Below, piece by piece: positions 32,535-41,014 of a DNA stretch of 64,000 bases. Position 1 is the stretch's first letter. Every line of letters begins with the position of its first letter. The position numbers and the translations under genes are program-made. Location: positions 248,001-312,000 of the forward strand of contig NZ_CP043499.1 of assembly GCF_009498215.1 (NCBI RefSeq), read 5' to 3'. The DNA is from Rhizobium grahamii. Its GTDB lineage: Bacteria; Pseudomonadota; Alphaproteobacteria; Rhizobiales; Rhizobiaceae. The notes beneath the pieces were generated by a model. That model saw only the letters and a list, made by a program, of their open reading frames with translations. It did no database searches and was not told the origin of the DNA.

Positions 32535-33891
32535 TGGCATCACCTCTGTGGTTGCCGGCGAAGAAAAAGGCCGGGTGTTTGAATGGACTTTTCTTTGTAT
32601 CCGCATCGACGCACGCCAACGCACGGGAAAGTGCGAGTTCCACGGCGATGGCACCCGTCGAAAGGGTTTGCGCCAAGACGGCGACGCGGAAGGCACCGTC
32701 TTGAGAGAAGAGTATCGCAGCAGCCGCCACGACCACGGCGCTGTAAAATATTGTAAACCAGACCGAAGCGCGACCGCCGTGGACAAGATCTGCCAGCTTC
32801 GGTGTCGGACGACGTCCAAGAAGCGGCCCGAACGCCTCGATCCATGTCAGAAAAGGGACGATCTTCAAAAGCTGGGCCAGGCCGAGCCCGGTCAGCCATC
32901 CAAAGACGAACAGGTAGGTCAGCGAGACGAATATCCTCTCATCGGCGCCTGCAAGCATGGCTACGGGGAAGAAGGCGGCACTGACGCCGAATATGGCGAA
33001 GGCAGGGAGCGACCAGTAAGTGTTCACTTCGAGCACCTTCCTCCGCCGGGTCCTGTAGGCATGCACCAGCTCGACAACGTACGCCCCGCCTGCCAGCAGA
33101 AAGAACGCCGCGGCGAGCAATCCGAGGATGCGAGCGAAGGTTTCGTCGACGGTCAGCGCGCACGCGGATAGGGCAAGAAGACCGACGACAGCAATGCAAC
33201 TACGAAGGAGTGTTCTCGAATGTTTCATGTCATCCGAAAGCAAGAACATTGGAAGCAGCTTGTAGCTGACTCCAACAGCGGCGAAGGTCATCCATCCAAC
33301 CAAGCCGAAACCGGCATGTAGTGGGACTGCCGCAACGACGAATTTCACAACGGTAGGCACGCTTACAACACCCGGAAGGACGATTGCGAACAGCGCGCCC
33401 AAACCTACTGTGGCGACGAGACTTGCGATTCCGAGCAGGACGTATGGCGACGCCTCGTGAGCATAGCGCCCGCGCCAGAGCAAAGAAAAAAGCATCGCCG
33501 CGATCGACAGGATCGAGGCTACAAGTACCGCGGCCGCAACCGTCATCGTCGGCCCCGCATACGACGAGCCGGCATCGATCAGGCCGAAGCCAGAAAGCAG
33601 TAGGACCAAACCTAGCACGATGCTGAAAAGCACCATCAGGCCAAGATTGCCTTTAGGAAGCTCAAGGCCCGTCAAGACAGGTCCGAATTGCAAAAGTGCG
33701 CCAATCATCAGCAACAAGAGCCAGCCGATGGTGGTTGAATGCACGATGATGAGAGCACAGGGTTCTGTAACGCCGAAAGACGGCGCCCAGCCCCCTGCCG
33801 CAAGCAGTCCTTCTGCAAGCAGCAGAAAGAAGAGCGCCGCTGCGAAGTAGGACATCGTCCACCGCGACAGGCTCGTCCCCATGGGCATCAT
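32518..33891 (-). CDS. Multi-pass membrane protein related to NnrS or oxidase subunit I-like families
   Basis: The 457-residue protein has about twelve hydrophobic helices. It has His residues in helix contexts reminiscent of haem-binding membrane proteins: ALIIVHSTTIGWLLLLMIGALLQFGPVL and AAVPLHAGFGLVGWMTFAAVGVSYKLLPMF. The C-terminal tail is polar (KHPAFFFAGNHRGDANGSAS). It does not contain the full set of catalytic oxidase ligands. It lies in the DUF2249/DUF59 module. A role in haem, NO or electron handling is only inferred. Confidence 0.7.
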   Translation of the reverse strand: MMPMGTSLSRWTMSYFAAALFFLLLAEGLLAAGGWAPSFGVTEPCALIIVHSTTIGWLLLLMIGALLQFGPVLTGLELPKGNLGLMVLFSIVLGLVLLLSGFGLIDAGSSYAGPTMTVAAAVLVASILSIAAMLFSLLWRGRYAHEASPYVLLGIASLVATVGLGALFAIVLPGVVSVPTVVKFVVAAVPLHAGFGLVGWMTFAAVGVSYKLLPMFLLSDDMKHSRTLLRSCIAVVGLLALSACALTVDETFARILGLLAAAFFLLAGGAYVVELVHAYRTRRRKVLEVNTYWSLPAFAIFGVSAAFFPVAMLAGADERIFVSLTYLFVFGWLTGLGLAQLLKIVPFLTWIEAFGPLLGRRPTPKLADLVHGGRASVWFTIFYSAVVVAAAAILFSQDGAFRVAVLAQTLSTGAIAVELALSRALACVDADTKKSPFKHPAFFFAGNHRGDANGSAS

Positions 33892-33906
33892 CGTGCTTCT
33901 CCTATC

Positions 33907-34191
33907 CTAGTGACTGCCGCAGCAGCAGTCGCATCCGGCGTCGAGGCGAATAATTTCGACTCGCCAAACGTCCGGCCCCTGCTCGAGATACTCCCAGGAA
34001 AATTTGCCAGGTAATGCAGTCTCGAGCTGGTATTGAAGCGGCCGCGGTTCGTGATCGCTCGTAATGTGCAGCATGTCACCCGGCGTCAGGGTGTGGAGCG
34101 TGCCAAAGATCCGGGGGTGACGTTCGCTTGGAGGTAGGATGCGAACGTCGATGTGGGGGATTCCGGCAGATTGGTTCAAGTTCTCGGACAT
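33907..34191 (-). CDS. DUF2249 protein with a Cys-rich C-terminus
   Basis: The 94-residue protein has the clear DUF2249 motifs IDVRILPPSERHPRIFGTLHTLTPGDMLHITSDHEPRPLQYQLETALPGKFSWEYLEQGPDVWRVEI in consecutive pieces, including DHxPxPL. It ends DAGCDCCCGSH, a dense Cys/His tail that could bind a metal. The start at 34191 has AAGGA ten bases upstream. It is the first gene of the minus-strand module and faces hemN. Confidence 0.8.
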   Translation of the reverse strand: MSENLNQSAGIPHIDVRILPPSERHPRIFGTLHTLTPGDMLHITSDHEPRPLQYQLETALPGKFSWEYLEQGPDVWRVEIIRLDAGCDCCCGSH

Positions 34192-34345
34192 GAAACTGAA
34201 ATTCCTTTTGATCGCCGCTTGAAGCTCGGTGACGGGCGGCGGCACGCCACGATGTCGGATCACACGATAGCCGCCGACGAGCTGGCGAACTTTGACAGCG
34301 GACAAACTTCAGGAAGGTTTCCTTCAGTCTTCGATGCCGTTCATT

Positions 34346-34359
34346 GACATATGACAAGG
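34346..34359. promoter_or_regulatory. FNR/NnrR-type box TTGACATATGACAA upstream of hemN
   Basis: TTGAC-N4-GACAA is one base from a symmetric site (GTCAA). It is centred about 38 bp before hemN and 161 bp before the DUF2249 gene. Less perfect than others in the window. Confidence 0.5.
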
Positions 34360-34390
34360 AACGCCGACGCGCCCGAGTTCATAAGGAGGC

Positions 34391-35767
34391 ATGATTGAAA
34401 CAACGGACGAGATGATGTCGAAATATCTGGTGGCCAAGTACGGCGAAGCGCGCCTCCCGCGTTATACAAGCTATCCGACAGCTCCCGCCTTCGGAGAAGC
34501 TGTCGGTGCCGAGCAATATGCAGCGGCGCTTAAGGACGTGGCCCGCGGCGATCCCGTGTCATTATATCTCCACGTGCCATTTTGCAGATCGATGTGCTGG
34601 TACTGTGGCTGTCACACCACGATTACCCAGAAGGACGCTCCCATCCTTGATTACCTGGATGTCATGAGCCGGGAGATCGAATTGGTGGCGGATGCCGCCC
34701 AGGGAGGGATTCCCGTTCGAAACGTGCACTTTGGCGGCGGCACGCCGACCATCATGAAACCGCATGAATTTGCGGCTCTTATGAAGAAGCTGAGAACTTC
34801 CTTTTACTTCGAGGACCACGCCAGCATCGCGGTGGAGATCGATCCTAGGACGCTCGACAGCGAAATGATCGTGGCGTTAGGCGAAAACGGTGTGAACCGG
34901 GCCAGCCTAGGCGTCCAGAGCTTCGATCCGATCGTACAGAAGGCGATTAACCGAATTCAGACCTTCAACCAGACGAAGGCAGCGGTTGCGGGCTTGCGGG
35001 CCTATGGCGTGACCAGCATCAATTTCGACCTGATCTATGGATTGCCATTTCAAACCGTCGACTCGTGCATAGAAACGGTTCAAATGGCGGTCGAACTTCG
35101 CCCAGAGCGTTTCGCAGTCTTCGGCTACGCGCATGTTCCTGCCTTTAAAAAGCATCAACGCTTGATCGACGAAACTGCGCTTCCGGGCGCGTCTGAACGC
35201 AATGAGCAGGCGGAAGCAATAGCCCAAGAGCTCATTGCAGCAGGCTACGTGCGGATCGGCTTGGATCACTTCGCATTGCCTGAGGATGAACTTGCGGTTG
35301 CCTCCACTAACGGGCGGCTCCACAGAAACTTCCAAGGCTACACCACAGACGACTGCAGCACTCTGATCGGTCTAGGCGCGTCGTCGATCGGCCGTCTTTC
35401 CTCGGGCTACTACCAAAATCATGTGGCGATAGGACGATATACCGAAATGGTGGCGTCCGGCATTCTTCCGACCGCCAAAGGCTACCTGCTCACGGACGAA
35501 GACAGGTTGAGGGCTCAGCTTATCGAGCGCCTGATGTGCGACTTCGAGGTGGACGTTGCCGAGATCAGCGGCAGGGCTGGTTACGAGGCGGAATTCCTGC
35601 TCGACCGCAATGAACGCCTTGAAGAGCTCATTCGAGATGGCGTCGCCGTCGTCGTCGATGGTCGGGTGTCCGTCACCAAGGACTCGCGGTTCATGGTACG
35701 CGCTGTTGCTGCAGCCTTCGACGCGTATCTCGGCGCATCTGGCAGAACGCATAGCAAAGCAGCTTGA
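34391..35767 (+). CDS. hemN: HemN, oxygen-independent coproporphyrinogen III oxidase
   Basis: The 458-residue radical-SAM enzyme has the CxxxCxxC motif in VPFCRSMCWYCGCHT. Other marks are NVHFGGGTPT, ASLGVQSFDPIVQKAINR, SINFDLIYGLPFQT, FGYAHVPAFKKHQ and YIRIGLDHFA-like VRIGLDHFALP. It makes protoporphyrinogen IX without O2 and so supports haem synthesis in anaerobic growth. The start ATG is only one base after AGGAGG; ATG 34412 is an alternative. It is probably an extra copy. Confidence 0.95.
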   Translation: MIETTDEMMSKYLVAKYGEARLPRYTSYPTAPAFGEAVGAEQYAAALKDVARGDPVSLYLHVPFCRSMCWYCGCHTTITQKDAPILDYLDVMSREIELVADAAQGGIPVRNVHFGGGTPTIMKPHEFAALMKKLRTSFYFEDHASIAVEIDPRTLDSEMIVALGENGVNRASLGVQSFDPIVQKAINRIQTFNQTKAAVAGLRAYGVTSINFDLIYGLPFQTVDSCIETVQMAVELRPERFAVFGYAHVPAFKKHQRLIDETALPGASERNEQAEAIAQELIAAGYVRIGLDHFALPEDELAVASTNGRLHRNFQGYTTDDCSTLIGLGASSIGRLSSGYYQNHVAIGRYTEMVASGILPTAKGYLLTDEDRLRAQLIERLMCDFEVDVAEISGRAGYEAEFLLDRNERLEELIRDGVAVVVDGRVSVTKDSRFMVRAVAAAFDAYLGASGRTHSKAA

Positions 35768-35811
35768 GTTCCATCTCAACCGCTGGGTCCGCACCTAGCC
35801 AAGTGAACTTA

Positions 35812-35836
35812 CCCCACACGAATCTTCGCTGTGGGG
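35812..35836. terminator. Inverted repeat downstream of hemN
   Basis: CCCCACA at 35812-35818 pairs with TGTGGGG at 35830-35836 (7 bp, 11-nt loop) about 45 bp after the hemN stop. It is a GC-rich stem but no T-run follows, so termination is possible rather than sure. The rest of 35768-36032 shows no gene. Confidence 0.35.
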
Positions 35837-36032
35837 AAGATTCTAGCTTCCACCAATGTTGCTACGCTGTGGGACATCTTCTCACCGCGTTAGCGAGCAA
35901 AGGGTCTTCTGGATACGATTGAGAGAGTGGTAGACCTTGAAGAACACGGCGCTGGCTACGGGTACCTGAACTACATCGTCCCGGAGCCTGAGGCCTAGCG
36001 GCAAACTCATTCTAAAAAAATGCGCGGAACCG

Positions 36033-36488
36033 CTAATCGGCTCTGCTGGCGCTTCGTCCCGAAACCGAATGAACCAAGATACCGTAGAAGGCGTGCGGAG
36101 GTTCTGAGAGAACGGGAATCTCGTGCGTCGAAAGAGACCCAATCTCCCACCAGTCGGGCTGGGCCTGTAAGAGCGACCAGGCCCTCATGCGCTCATCCCG
36201 CCAGAGATCATTATCGGGAAACTCCTCGAAAGCCCCGTCGATCAACACGCTTGTCCAGCCGGAGGTCGACCGATGCTCGACATGGAGGCAGACCTTCTCG
36301 TTCTCTCTCATCCAATCGAGCTTCTTGCCTGGCATCGTGAAGCTATATGCCATGTTGCCGGAGAAGGCGAAGTAGATGGCCGCGATGTAAGGCTGTCCAT
36401 TTCTGCAGCACGCAAGGTGTCCGAAGCGGGTATGCTCCAGAATCTCGTAGCATTCGTTTGGGCTCAGTTCGCGTAGATGCATCGACAT
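36033..36488 (-). CDS. Pyridoxamine 5'-phosphate oxidase-like FMN-binding protein
   Basis: The 151-residue protein has the split-barrel flavin-binding pattern: LSPNECYEILEHTRFGHLACCRNGQPYIAAIYFAFSGNMAYSFTMPGKKLDWMRENEKVCLHVEHRS in segments. The family binds FMN, F420 or haem; some members act in NO or redox stress. It is the third gene of a minus-strand unit (BON, DksA-like, this gene) that has a perfect FNR box upstream. Confidence 0.8.
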   Translation of the reverse strand: MSMHLRELSPNECYEILEHTRFGHLACCRNGQPYIAAIYFAFSGNMAYSFTMPGKKLDWMRENEKVCLHVEHRSTSGWTSVLIDGAFEEFPDNDLWRDERMRAWSLLQAQPDWWEIGSLSTHEIPVLSEPPHAFYGILVHSVSGRSASRAD

Positions 36489-36519
36489 GATGTCTTCTCC
36501 TCGGATGGATCTGCCTCTT

Positions 36520-36815
36520 TCAGCGCAACGAACGAGCGCAATTTATGCAGAATGGGGTGTAGGGACGGCGTGGAAGCGTTCGGCCCCGATCTCGCTCCGG
36601 CACTTCACGCATTTTCCGAAGGCGCCGCGTTGGATACGAAGCAAAGCGGCGTCAATAGCGGCCATCTGTTCGGCACCTTCGAGCTGTAACCCCTCGGAGA
36701 ACCTCGGCATTCTCGACCAGCGTTGCTCGTTCGCCGCTTCTCTATCGAGCGCGACAGACAAATCGGCATCGATCGCTGAGGCTCGCCTTTGAAGATCGTT
36801 TTTGAGGTTCGTCAA
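36520..36815 (-). pseudogene. DksA/TraR-type zinc-finger protein, frameshifted at its zinc finger
   Basis: A helical part (NLKNDLQRRASAIDADLSVALDREAANEQRW, QMAAIDAALLRIQRGAFG, in pieces) leads to CVKCRSEIGAERFHAVPT, the first half of a DksA-type four-Cys finger. As written, the frame then stops (HSA, stop at 36543-36545). In the next frame, PFCINCARSLR supplies the missing second CxxC and ends at 36520. One base is missing near the G-run at 36554-36557 (CCCC on the coding strand). The start is unclear: TTG at 36815 is used here, and longer frames reach 36911. DksA-like proteins act on RNA polymerase. Confidence 0.65.
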
Positions 36816-36852
36816 ATGTTCGGGCTTTCTGAGTATCGTTGAGCTTGTTTCC

Positions 36853-37125
36853 TCAAAAAGCCAAACCCCGCCTCGGACCGGCCGCCATGTGATAGGCCAT
36901 CGAGATGTCATTGATGACCCTTCGTACGCCTTTCACGCTTTCTGCGGACACCTTCGCTGCTTCCCGTCTGGACGCGCTCCCCAACTTGCCGCGCAAGGTC
37001 ACGACGCCTTCTGAGACGGTGGCCTTCACGTCCTGATGGGTTAGTCCGAGTTCAAGCTGCAGACGGCTCCTGACGGCTGTGGACAGGGCGTCGTCGCCAA
37101 TTGGGATAATGTCGGTTACGTCCAT
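36853..37125 (-). CDS. BON-domain protein
   Basis: The 90-residue protein has one BON domain: ALSTAVRSRLQLELGLTHQDVKATVSEGVVTLRGKLGSASRREAAKVSAESVKGVRRVINDI in consecutive pieces. BON domains bind membranes or ligands in stress proteins. No signal peptide is seen. The start at 37125 has GGAGG upstream. It is the first gene after the perfect FNR box. Confidence 0.85.
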   Translation of the reverse strand: MDVTDIIPIGDDALSTAVRSRLQLELGLTHQDVKATVSEGVVTLRGKLGSASRREAAKVSAESVKGVRRVINDISMAYHMAAGPRRGLAF

Positions 37126-37181
37126 CGTAAGAGCCTCCGTTGTGCCGATTGGCATCAAACATGAGGAGTGGACGCACAGCG

Positions 37182-37195
37182 TTGATGCAAATCAA
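37182..37195. promoter_or_regulatory. Perfect FNR/NnrR box TTGATGCAAATCAA
   Basis: An exact TTGAT-N4-ATCAA site centred about 63 bp before the BON gene. It touches the last codons of the PAS-protein gene (which ends at 37192). Confidence 0.8.
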
Positions 37196-38421
37196 ACAGA
37201 AGAACGATTCCGACCGTCGGCCGTATCGAAAGCTCTCAAGACATGTCGGGTACTGTTCAGCAGCGTGTCATTCAGGCGGGAGATCTCAACGAGGCCAACG
37301 TTCAACCTCTCTTGGAAGGCCGCGAGGTCCGCGACAAGATCGGAAAGGACACGCGTGCGGAGCCTGCCGGCCTCGACCTTTCCCATGACTCGGATGGCCG
37401 CCAGTCCCGTCGACAGTCGTTTCATATCTCCGGCGGCTCTTATGAAGTCGGATGTTTCTCCCTGGATCTTGGCAAGGCCTTCGAACGACCTCGTCCAAAA
37501 ACTTGAGGTCTGGCTGTCGAGGCACGTAGTCTCCTCTATCCTGTCGATCCTGTCGTCGAGGACTTCTTCGAGGAAGGCCGCGGACATCTCATCTTGGAGC
37601 CGCGCCGTTCCGATAAGGAAAGCGCCGTGCTGGATGGCTTCGGTGACCTTTCGGGCGGAGACCGAGAAGGTTTCCAGTGCAGCCTCGATTTCTGTCGCGA
37701 GCGTACCGTAGTTCTGGGAGATCTTTCCAATCGCCGCTCCTGAACTTCCGAGACGTCCTGAGTGCACGATCAGGTTCAAAGGAACGAATCGATGATTCGC
37801 ATATGCTCCCATGATCTCGCGGGCGATGCCGTACAGCCTCCTGGATGTGCCGCAGAGATCTGCAAGCAGTTCGACCAAGCCGTTGCGGGAGCGCCCGATC
37901 TTGTCATCGCGGGCAGCAAGTTCAGCGAGAAGACTGCTCGCCATGAACGCGTCATAGTCTTCGAAGTCATGTTCCTGAAGATGCTGCATGAGCAAGCTGG
38001 CGCTCTGCTGCGGCGACACCCTCTCACGCTCCTCTATGCTGAGCAGCCGCTCGTACGCTGATTTGACAACCTCAAAAAGCGGACCGGATGGTTTTAGCCG
38101 AACGGACAGATATCCGTCCTCGATCGATGTCACGATCGCGTAGACCCAGTAGTGATCTCCATCCTTGGCTCGGTTCTTGATGTAGGCGCCGGTTGGGAGC
38201 CCCCGCCGAATCCTATCCCACATCAGCCAGAAAACGCCGCGTGGCATGTCCGGGTGCCGGATCACGTTGTGCGGCTTCCCAAGTAGTTCGTCCCAGTCAA
38301 ATCTGCTTATTCGTCGAAAGACGCTGTTTCCCGAGCAAATCTTCCCACGCTTGTCGGTTCGCGAAAAAAATAGTTCATCAAATTCGAAGGGAGCCTCGGC
38401 TTCATTGTGCTGGCTTTTCAT
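37192..38421 (-). CDS. Aer-like PAS-domain protein without a chemoreceptor signalling domain
   Basis: The 409-residue protein begins with a PAS domain of the Aer/FAD type: FFSRTDKRGKICSGNSVFRRISRFDWDELLGKPHNVIRHPDMPRGVFWLMWDRIRRGLPTGAYIKNRAKDGDHYWVYAIVT in pieces. Residues about 150-409 are helical and lack the conserved MCP hairpin that contacts CheA. FAD-based redox sensing is likely from the PAS match; the output is unknown. The start at 38421 has GGAA nine bases upstream. It ends the operon that starts at 40204 with hemE and a hemerythrin-like gene. Confidence 0.8.
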   Translation of the reverse strand: MKSQHNEAEAPFEFDELFFSRTDKRGKICSGNSVFRRISRFDWDELLGKPHNVIRHPDMPRGVFWLMWDRIRRGLPTGAYIKNRAKDGDHYWVYAIVTSIEDGYLSVRLKPSGPLFEVVKSAYERLLSIEERERVSPQQSASLLMQHLQEHDFEDYDAFMASSLLAELAARDDKIGRSRNGLVELLADLCGTSRRLYGIAREIMGAYANHRFVPLNLIVHSGRLGSSGAAIGKISQNYGTLATEIEAALETFSVSARKVTEAIQHGAFLIGTARLQDEMSAAFLEEVLDDRIDRIEETTCLDSQTSSFWTRSFEGLAKIQGETSDFIRAAGDMKRLSTGLAAIRVMGKVEAGRLRTRVLSDLVADLAAFQERLNVGLVEISRLNDTLLNSTRHVLRAFDTADGRNRSSV

Positions 38422-38511
38422 GCGCGCGTCTTCCGTATAGCGGAGGGAAACTTCTCGTCCCCCATTTCTGGGGGTAAAGCATGAAGAATGCATTAACCGA
38501 AAATGACGGCG

Positions 38512-39540
38512 CTAGGATTCCGATATGCCCCTGACGCGGTCGATGAGCCGCTGAACGTTTTCGGGAGCTACCTGGGGAATGATCCCGTGTCCCAGGTTGA
38601 AGATCAGCGGGCCGTCGCCAAGGCGCTGCAAAATTGCATCTACGCCTTCATCAAGAGTGCTGCCGCCGGCCGCAAGTCGCATGGGATCGAGATTGCCCTG
38701 AACGGGGCCGTCCTTCTGCAGCTCAAACGCGAAGTCGAGTGGGACGGTCCAGTCAAGACCGATGGCATCCGCTCCCGTTCTGCGCCGATATTCTTTCAGC
38801 ATCAATCCCGCGCCCTTTGGGAAGGCTATGATCTTCGCCGAAGGGCGTCTGGCCCTGATGCCTTTGATCATCCGTGCGACCGGCCGGACGGCGTACGCCT
38901 CGAACTCCGGTTCGCCTAAAACGCCCGCCCAGGAGTCGAATATCTGCACCGCGTCGGCGCCTGCGTCTAGCTGAGCGACCAGATACTCCACCGAAACGTC
39001 GGCCAATAGCGTGAGCAGCCGTTCGAAGGCTTCTGGATGCCGATACGCAAAGAGACGGGCAGGGGCCTGATCGGGAGTGGCCCTCCCGGCCACCATGTAC
39101 GTTGCCACCGTCCACGGAGCTCCACAGAAACCAAGTAGGGCCGTGGGGGCGGGAAGTCTGATCCGGAGTGATTCCACCGTCTGAATAACCGGGCTGAGGT
39201 GAGCAAAGATGCTCTCGGCGCTCAGGGTCGCGATCCCGTATTCGTCGATCGGATCCATTACTGGGCCATGCCCCTCATTGAAACGGACATTGCGCTTCAA
39301 TGCATCCGGAATCACTAGAATGTCTGAAAACAGGATGGCGGCATCGAGCCCGAACCGACGTATCGGCTGCAGAGTGACCTCCGTCGCGAGTTCCGGGTTG
39401 TAGCATAGCTGCAAGAAGCTTCCCGCCTGCGCCCGCGTTTCCAGGTATTCGGGAAGATAGCGACCAGCCTGCCTCATGAGCCAGATCGGGGGAGGCGAAA
39501 GGGTTTCCCCGTCAAGGACGCGAACAAGATTTCTGCGCAT
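38512..39540 (-). CDS. hemE: HemE, uroporphyrinogen decarboxylase (accessory copy)
   Basis: The 342-residue protein has the HemE signatures PPIWLMRQAGRYLPEY near the start and ALLGFCGAPWTVATYMVAG in the middle, plus QIFDSWAGVL, AFPKGAGLML and GLDWTVPLDFA. It converts uroporphyrinogen III to coproporphyrinogen III, upstream of HemN in haem synthesis. The gene is almost certainly a second copy, as hemE is normally chromosomal. It starts at 39540, ten bases after the hemerythrin-like gene. Confidence 0.95.
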   Translation of the reverse strand: MRRNLVRVLDGETLSPPPIWLMRQAGRYLPEYLETRAQAGSFLQLCYNPELATEVTLQPIRRFGLDAAILFSDILVIPDALKRNVRFNEGHGPVMDPIDEYGIATLSAESIFAHLSPVIQTVESLRIRLPAPTALLGFCGAPWTVATYMVAGRATPDQAPARLFAYRHPEAFERLLTLLADVSVEYLVAQLDAGADAVQIFDSWAGVLGEPEFEAYAVRPVARMIKGIRARRPSAKIIAFPKGAGLMLKEYRRRTGADAIGLDWTVPLDFAFELQKDGPVQGNLDPMRLAAGGSTLDEGVDAILQRLGDGPLIFNLGHGIIPQVAPENVQRLIDRVRGISES

Positions 39541-39550
39541 GCTCGTCACT

Positions 39551-40045
39551 TTATGCGGCTTCCACCGCAGCCGCCGAAATATCAACGACAGCTATCTGTC
39601 GCTGGTTCATCGCCTTCTTAATCAACAGAATAAACTGGCGTTCCGCCTGAATGTGCTTCCGCATGGCGCAGAAAAACGACCGCAATAGATATCCGATTGC
39701 GTCCCAAGACAGGCGGCAGCGGCCGTCCTTGAGCGAAGTGAGAACGTCAACCACCTCCCGTGCGCTCTCAAGATCGCTGATGCGCTCTCGCCGTCGGTGC
39801 TCTTCTGCTTCGGATCGCTCGGCTGCTGCCAGAATGTAATGCAGCCCCTGAGATAGTACCTGCTCCTCCAGGCGATGTGTCGCCTGCAACAACGGTATAA
39901 GACCGTTCGTTAAGGTGTCGCAAAGCCTCTCATCGAGATGACACGGGAGAAAGTCCGCGATCGCCTCGAGAAGATCGCACCATGACATGAGCTGGCCGTA
40001 GCATGCTTCGAGATCCGCGAAGCGGCGTATCTGGAGATTTTCCAT
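39551..40045 (-). CDS. Hemerythrin-like helical protein
   Basis: The 164-residue protein is helical, with spaced His residues in LPCHLDERL, QATHRLEEQVL and RKHIQAERQFILL, which suggests the four-helix hemerythrin (HHE) fold that binds a di-iron centre. Such proteins are often found with NO-response genes and may bind NO or repair iron centres. It lies between a small membrane protein and hemE in one transcript. The match is moderate. Confidence 0.55.
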   Translation of the reverse strand: MENLQIRRFADLEACYGQLMSWCDLLEAIADFLPCHLDERLCDTLTNGLIPLLQATHRLEEQVLSQGLHYILAAAERSEAEEHRRRERISDLESAREVVDVLTSLKDGRCRLSWDAIGYLLRSFFCAMRKHIQAERQFILLIKKAMNQRQIAVVDISAAAVEAA

Positions 40046-40048
40046 GTC

Positions 40049-40204
40049 CTACCTCTGAAGAAAGAGACTTGCAGCGATAGCAACTGCGGCAACAATCGCG
40101 GAGACGACACCGGTTCGTTGCAACACGCCCATGCGATAGAGGGTGATTGCAAAAATCACTATTACAGGGGTAGCGATCGATAGCCCGATCTGAGCATCTG
40201 TCAT
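40049..40204 (-). CDS. Small single-pass or two-pass membrane protein upstream of the hemerythrin-like gene
   Basis: A 51-residue frame starts at ATG 40204, with GGAG six bases upstream. It reads as a hydrophobic helix (IGLSIATPVIVIFAITLY), a short RMGVLQRTG link and a second hydrophobic stretch (VVSAIVAAVAIAASLFL). It ends 4 bp before the next start (40045), so translation is coupled. It may be the equivalent of small NnrT-like or nor-associated proteins; this is not certain. Confidence 0.6.
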   Translation of the reverse strand: MTDAQIGLSIATPVIVIFAITLYRMGVLQRTGVVSAIVAAVAIAASLFLQR

Positions 40205-40252
40205 GACAGTCTCCTTTTACGGAGACCATAGAGCGCTCACGAACACGTTTCT

Positions 40253-40266
40253 TTGAGATCGGTCAA
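40253..40266. promoter_or_regulatory. FNR/NnrR-type box TTGAGATCGGTCAA between the hem operon and norE
   Basis: TTGAG-N4-GTCAA inside a longer dyad (CTTTGAG...GTCAAAG). It is centred about 55 bp before the minus-strand small membrane gene and about 206 bp before norE on the plus strand. Confidence 0.65.
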
Positions 40267-40465
40267 AGAGTGGGCGGAATGAACCAAAGCGGGAGGTGGG
40301 GGCCGACTACTCTGAACAATGGCCGACCCGCAACAGTCCAAGCGTCTAACTTTTCGGACATTAACGCTTTACCAGTTTGAAGTTAAGGGACGATTACCGG
40401 CTCACCACGCTCGCGTTTGCCTTTTGACAAAGAAGCGCGAAAAAACATCTTTTATTCCGTCGGTC

Positions 40466-41014
40466 ATGACATTGATTGCCGATACATCTGAAGAGACTGC
40501 TATCGAAGAAGCCAACGACGACCTGCTCGTCTGGATCCTCGCGTGGAGCGAGCTTGCCGCTTTTGGCGCTCTTCTGGTCGCCTTCGTCGTCGTTTCCTGG
40601 CTTCATCCGGAAGAAGTTGCAGCAGGGCGAGCTCGCATGACGCTTGTCGTTCCTGCCTTCAACACTGCGATCCTTCTGCTAAGCGGATGGGCCGCAGCGG
40701 TCGCCGCAACGCCAGTACCACTGCTCAAGCGGAGGATCGCGCTGTGCGCGGCTTCTGCAGGCGGACTGCTTTTCGTTGCCCTGAAGCTGTACGAGTACAG
40801 CCTGGAAGGTGCGTCTCTGCTTTCGGACGACGCGTTCTCGACCCTCTATATTTTAATGACGGGTTTTCATCTCGTCCACGTCCTCTTCGGTTCGCTGGTG
40901 CTGGCGTTGCTTGCCCGCTTTCCTTCCCCCCAGAACGTCCATCTCATGACGACGCTGTGGCATGTGATCGACATCGTCTGGCTTGTCATGTTTCCGATCG
41001 TATACCTGATATGA
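40466..41014 (+). CDS. norE: NorE, subunit III-like accessory protein of NO reductase
   Basis: The 182-residue protein has five or so helices and resembles cytochrome oxidase subunit III: DLLVWILAWSELAAFGALLVAF, then LYILMTGFHLVHVLFGSLVLALL and HVIDIVWLVMFPIVYL. NorE supports assembly or activity of the cNOR complex. The start at 40466 is chosen because it begins the family-like sequence; the frame goes up to 40319. It overlaps norF (ATGA). Confidence 0.88.
   Translation: MTLIADTSEETAIEEANDDLLVWILAWSELAAFGALLVAFVVVSWLHPEEVAAGRARMTLVVPAFNTAILLLSGWAAAVAATPVPLLKRRIALCAASAGGLLFVALKLYEYSLEGASLLSDDAFSTLYILMTGFHLVHVLFGSLVLALLARFPSPQNVHLMTTLWHVIDIVWLVMFPIVYLI

Noticed and set aside
32548..33171. 207-codon plus-strand frame
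   Set aside because: Antisense to the 12-helix membrane protein; low-complexity, Arg-rich.
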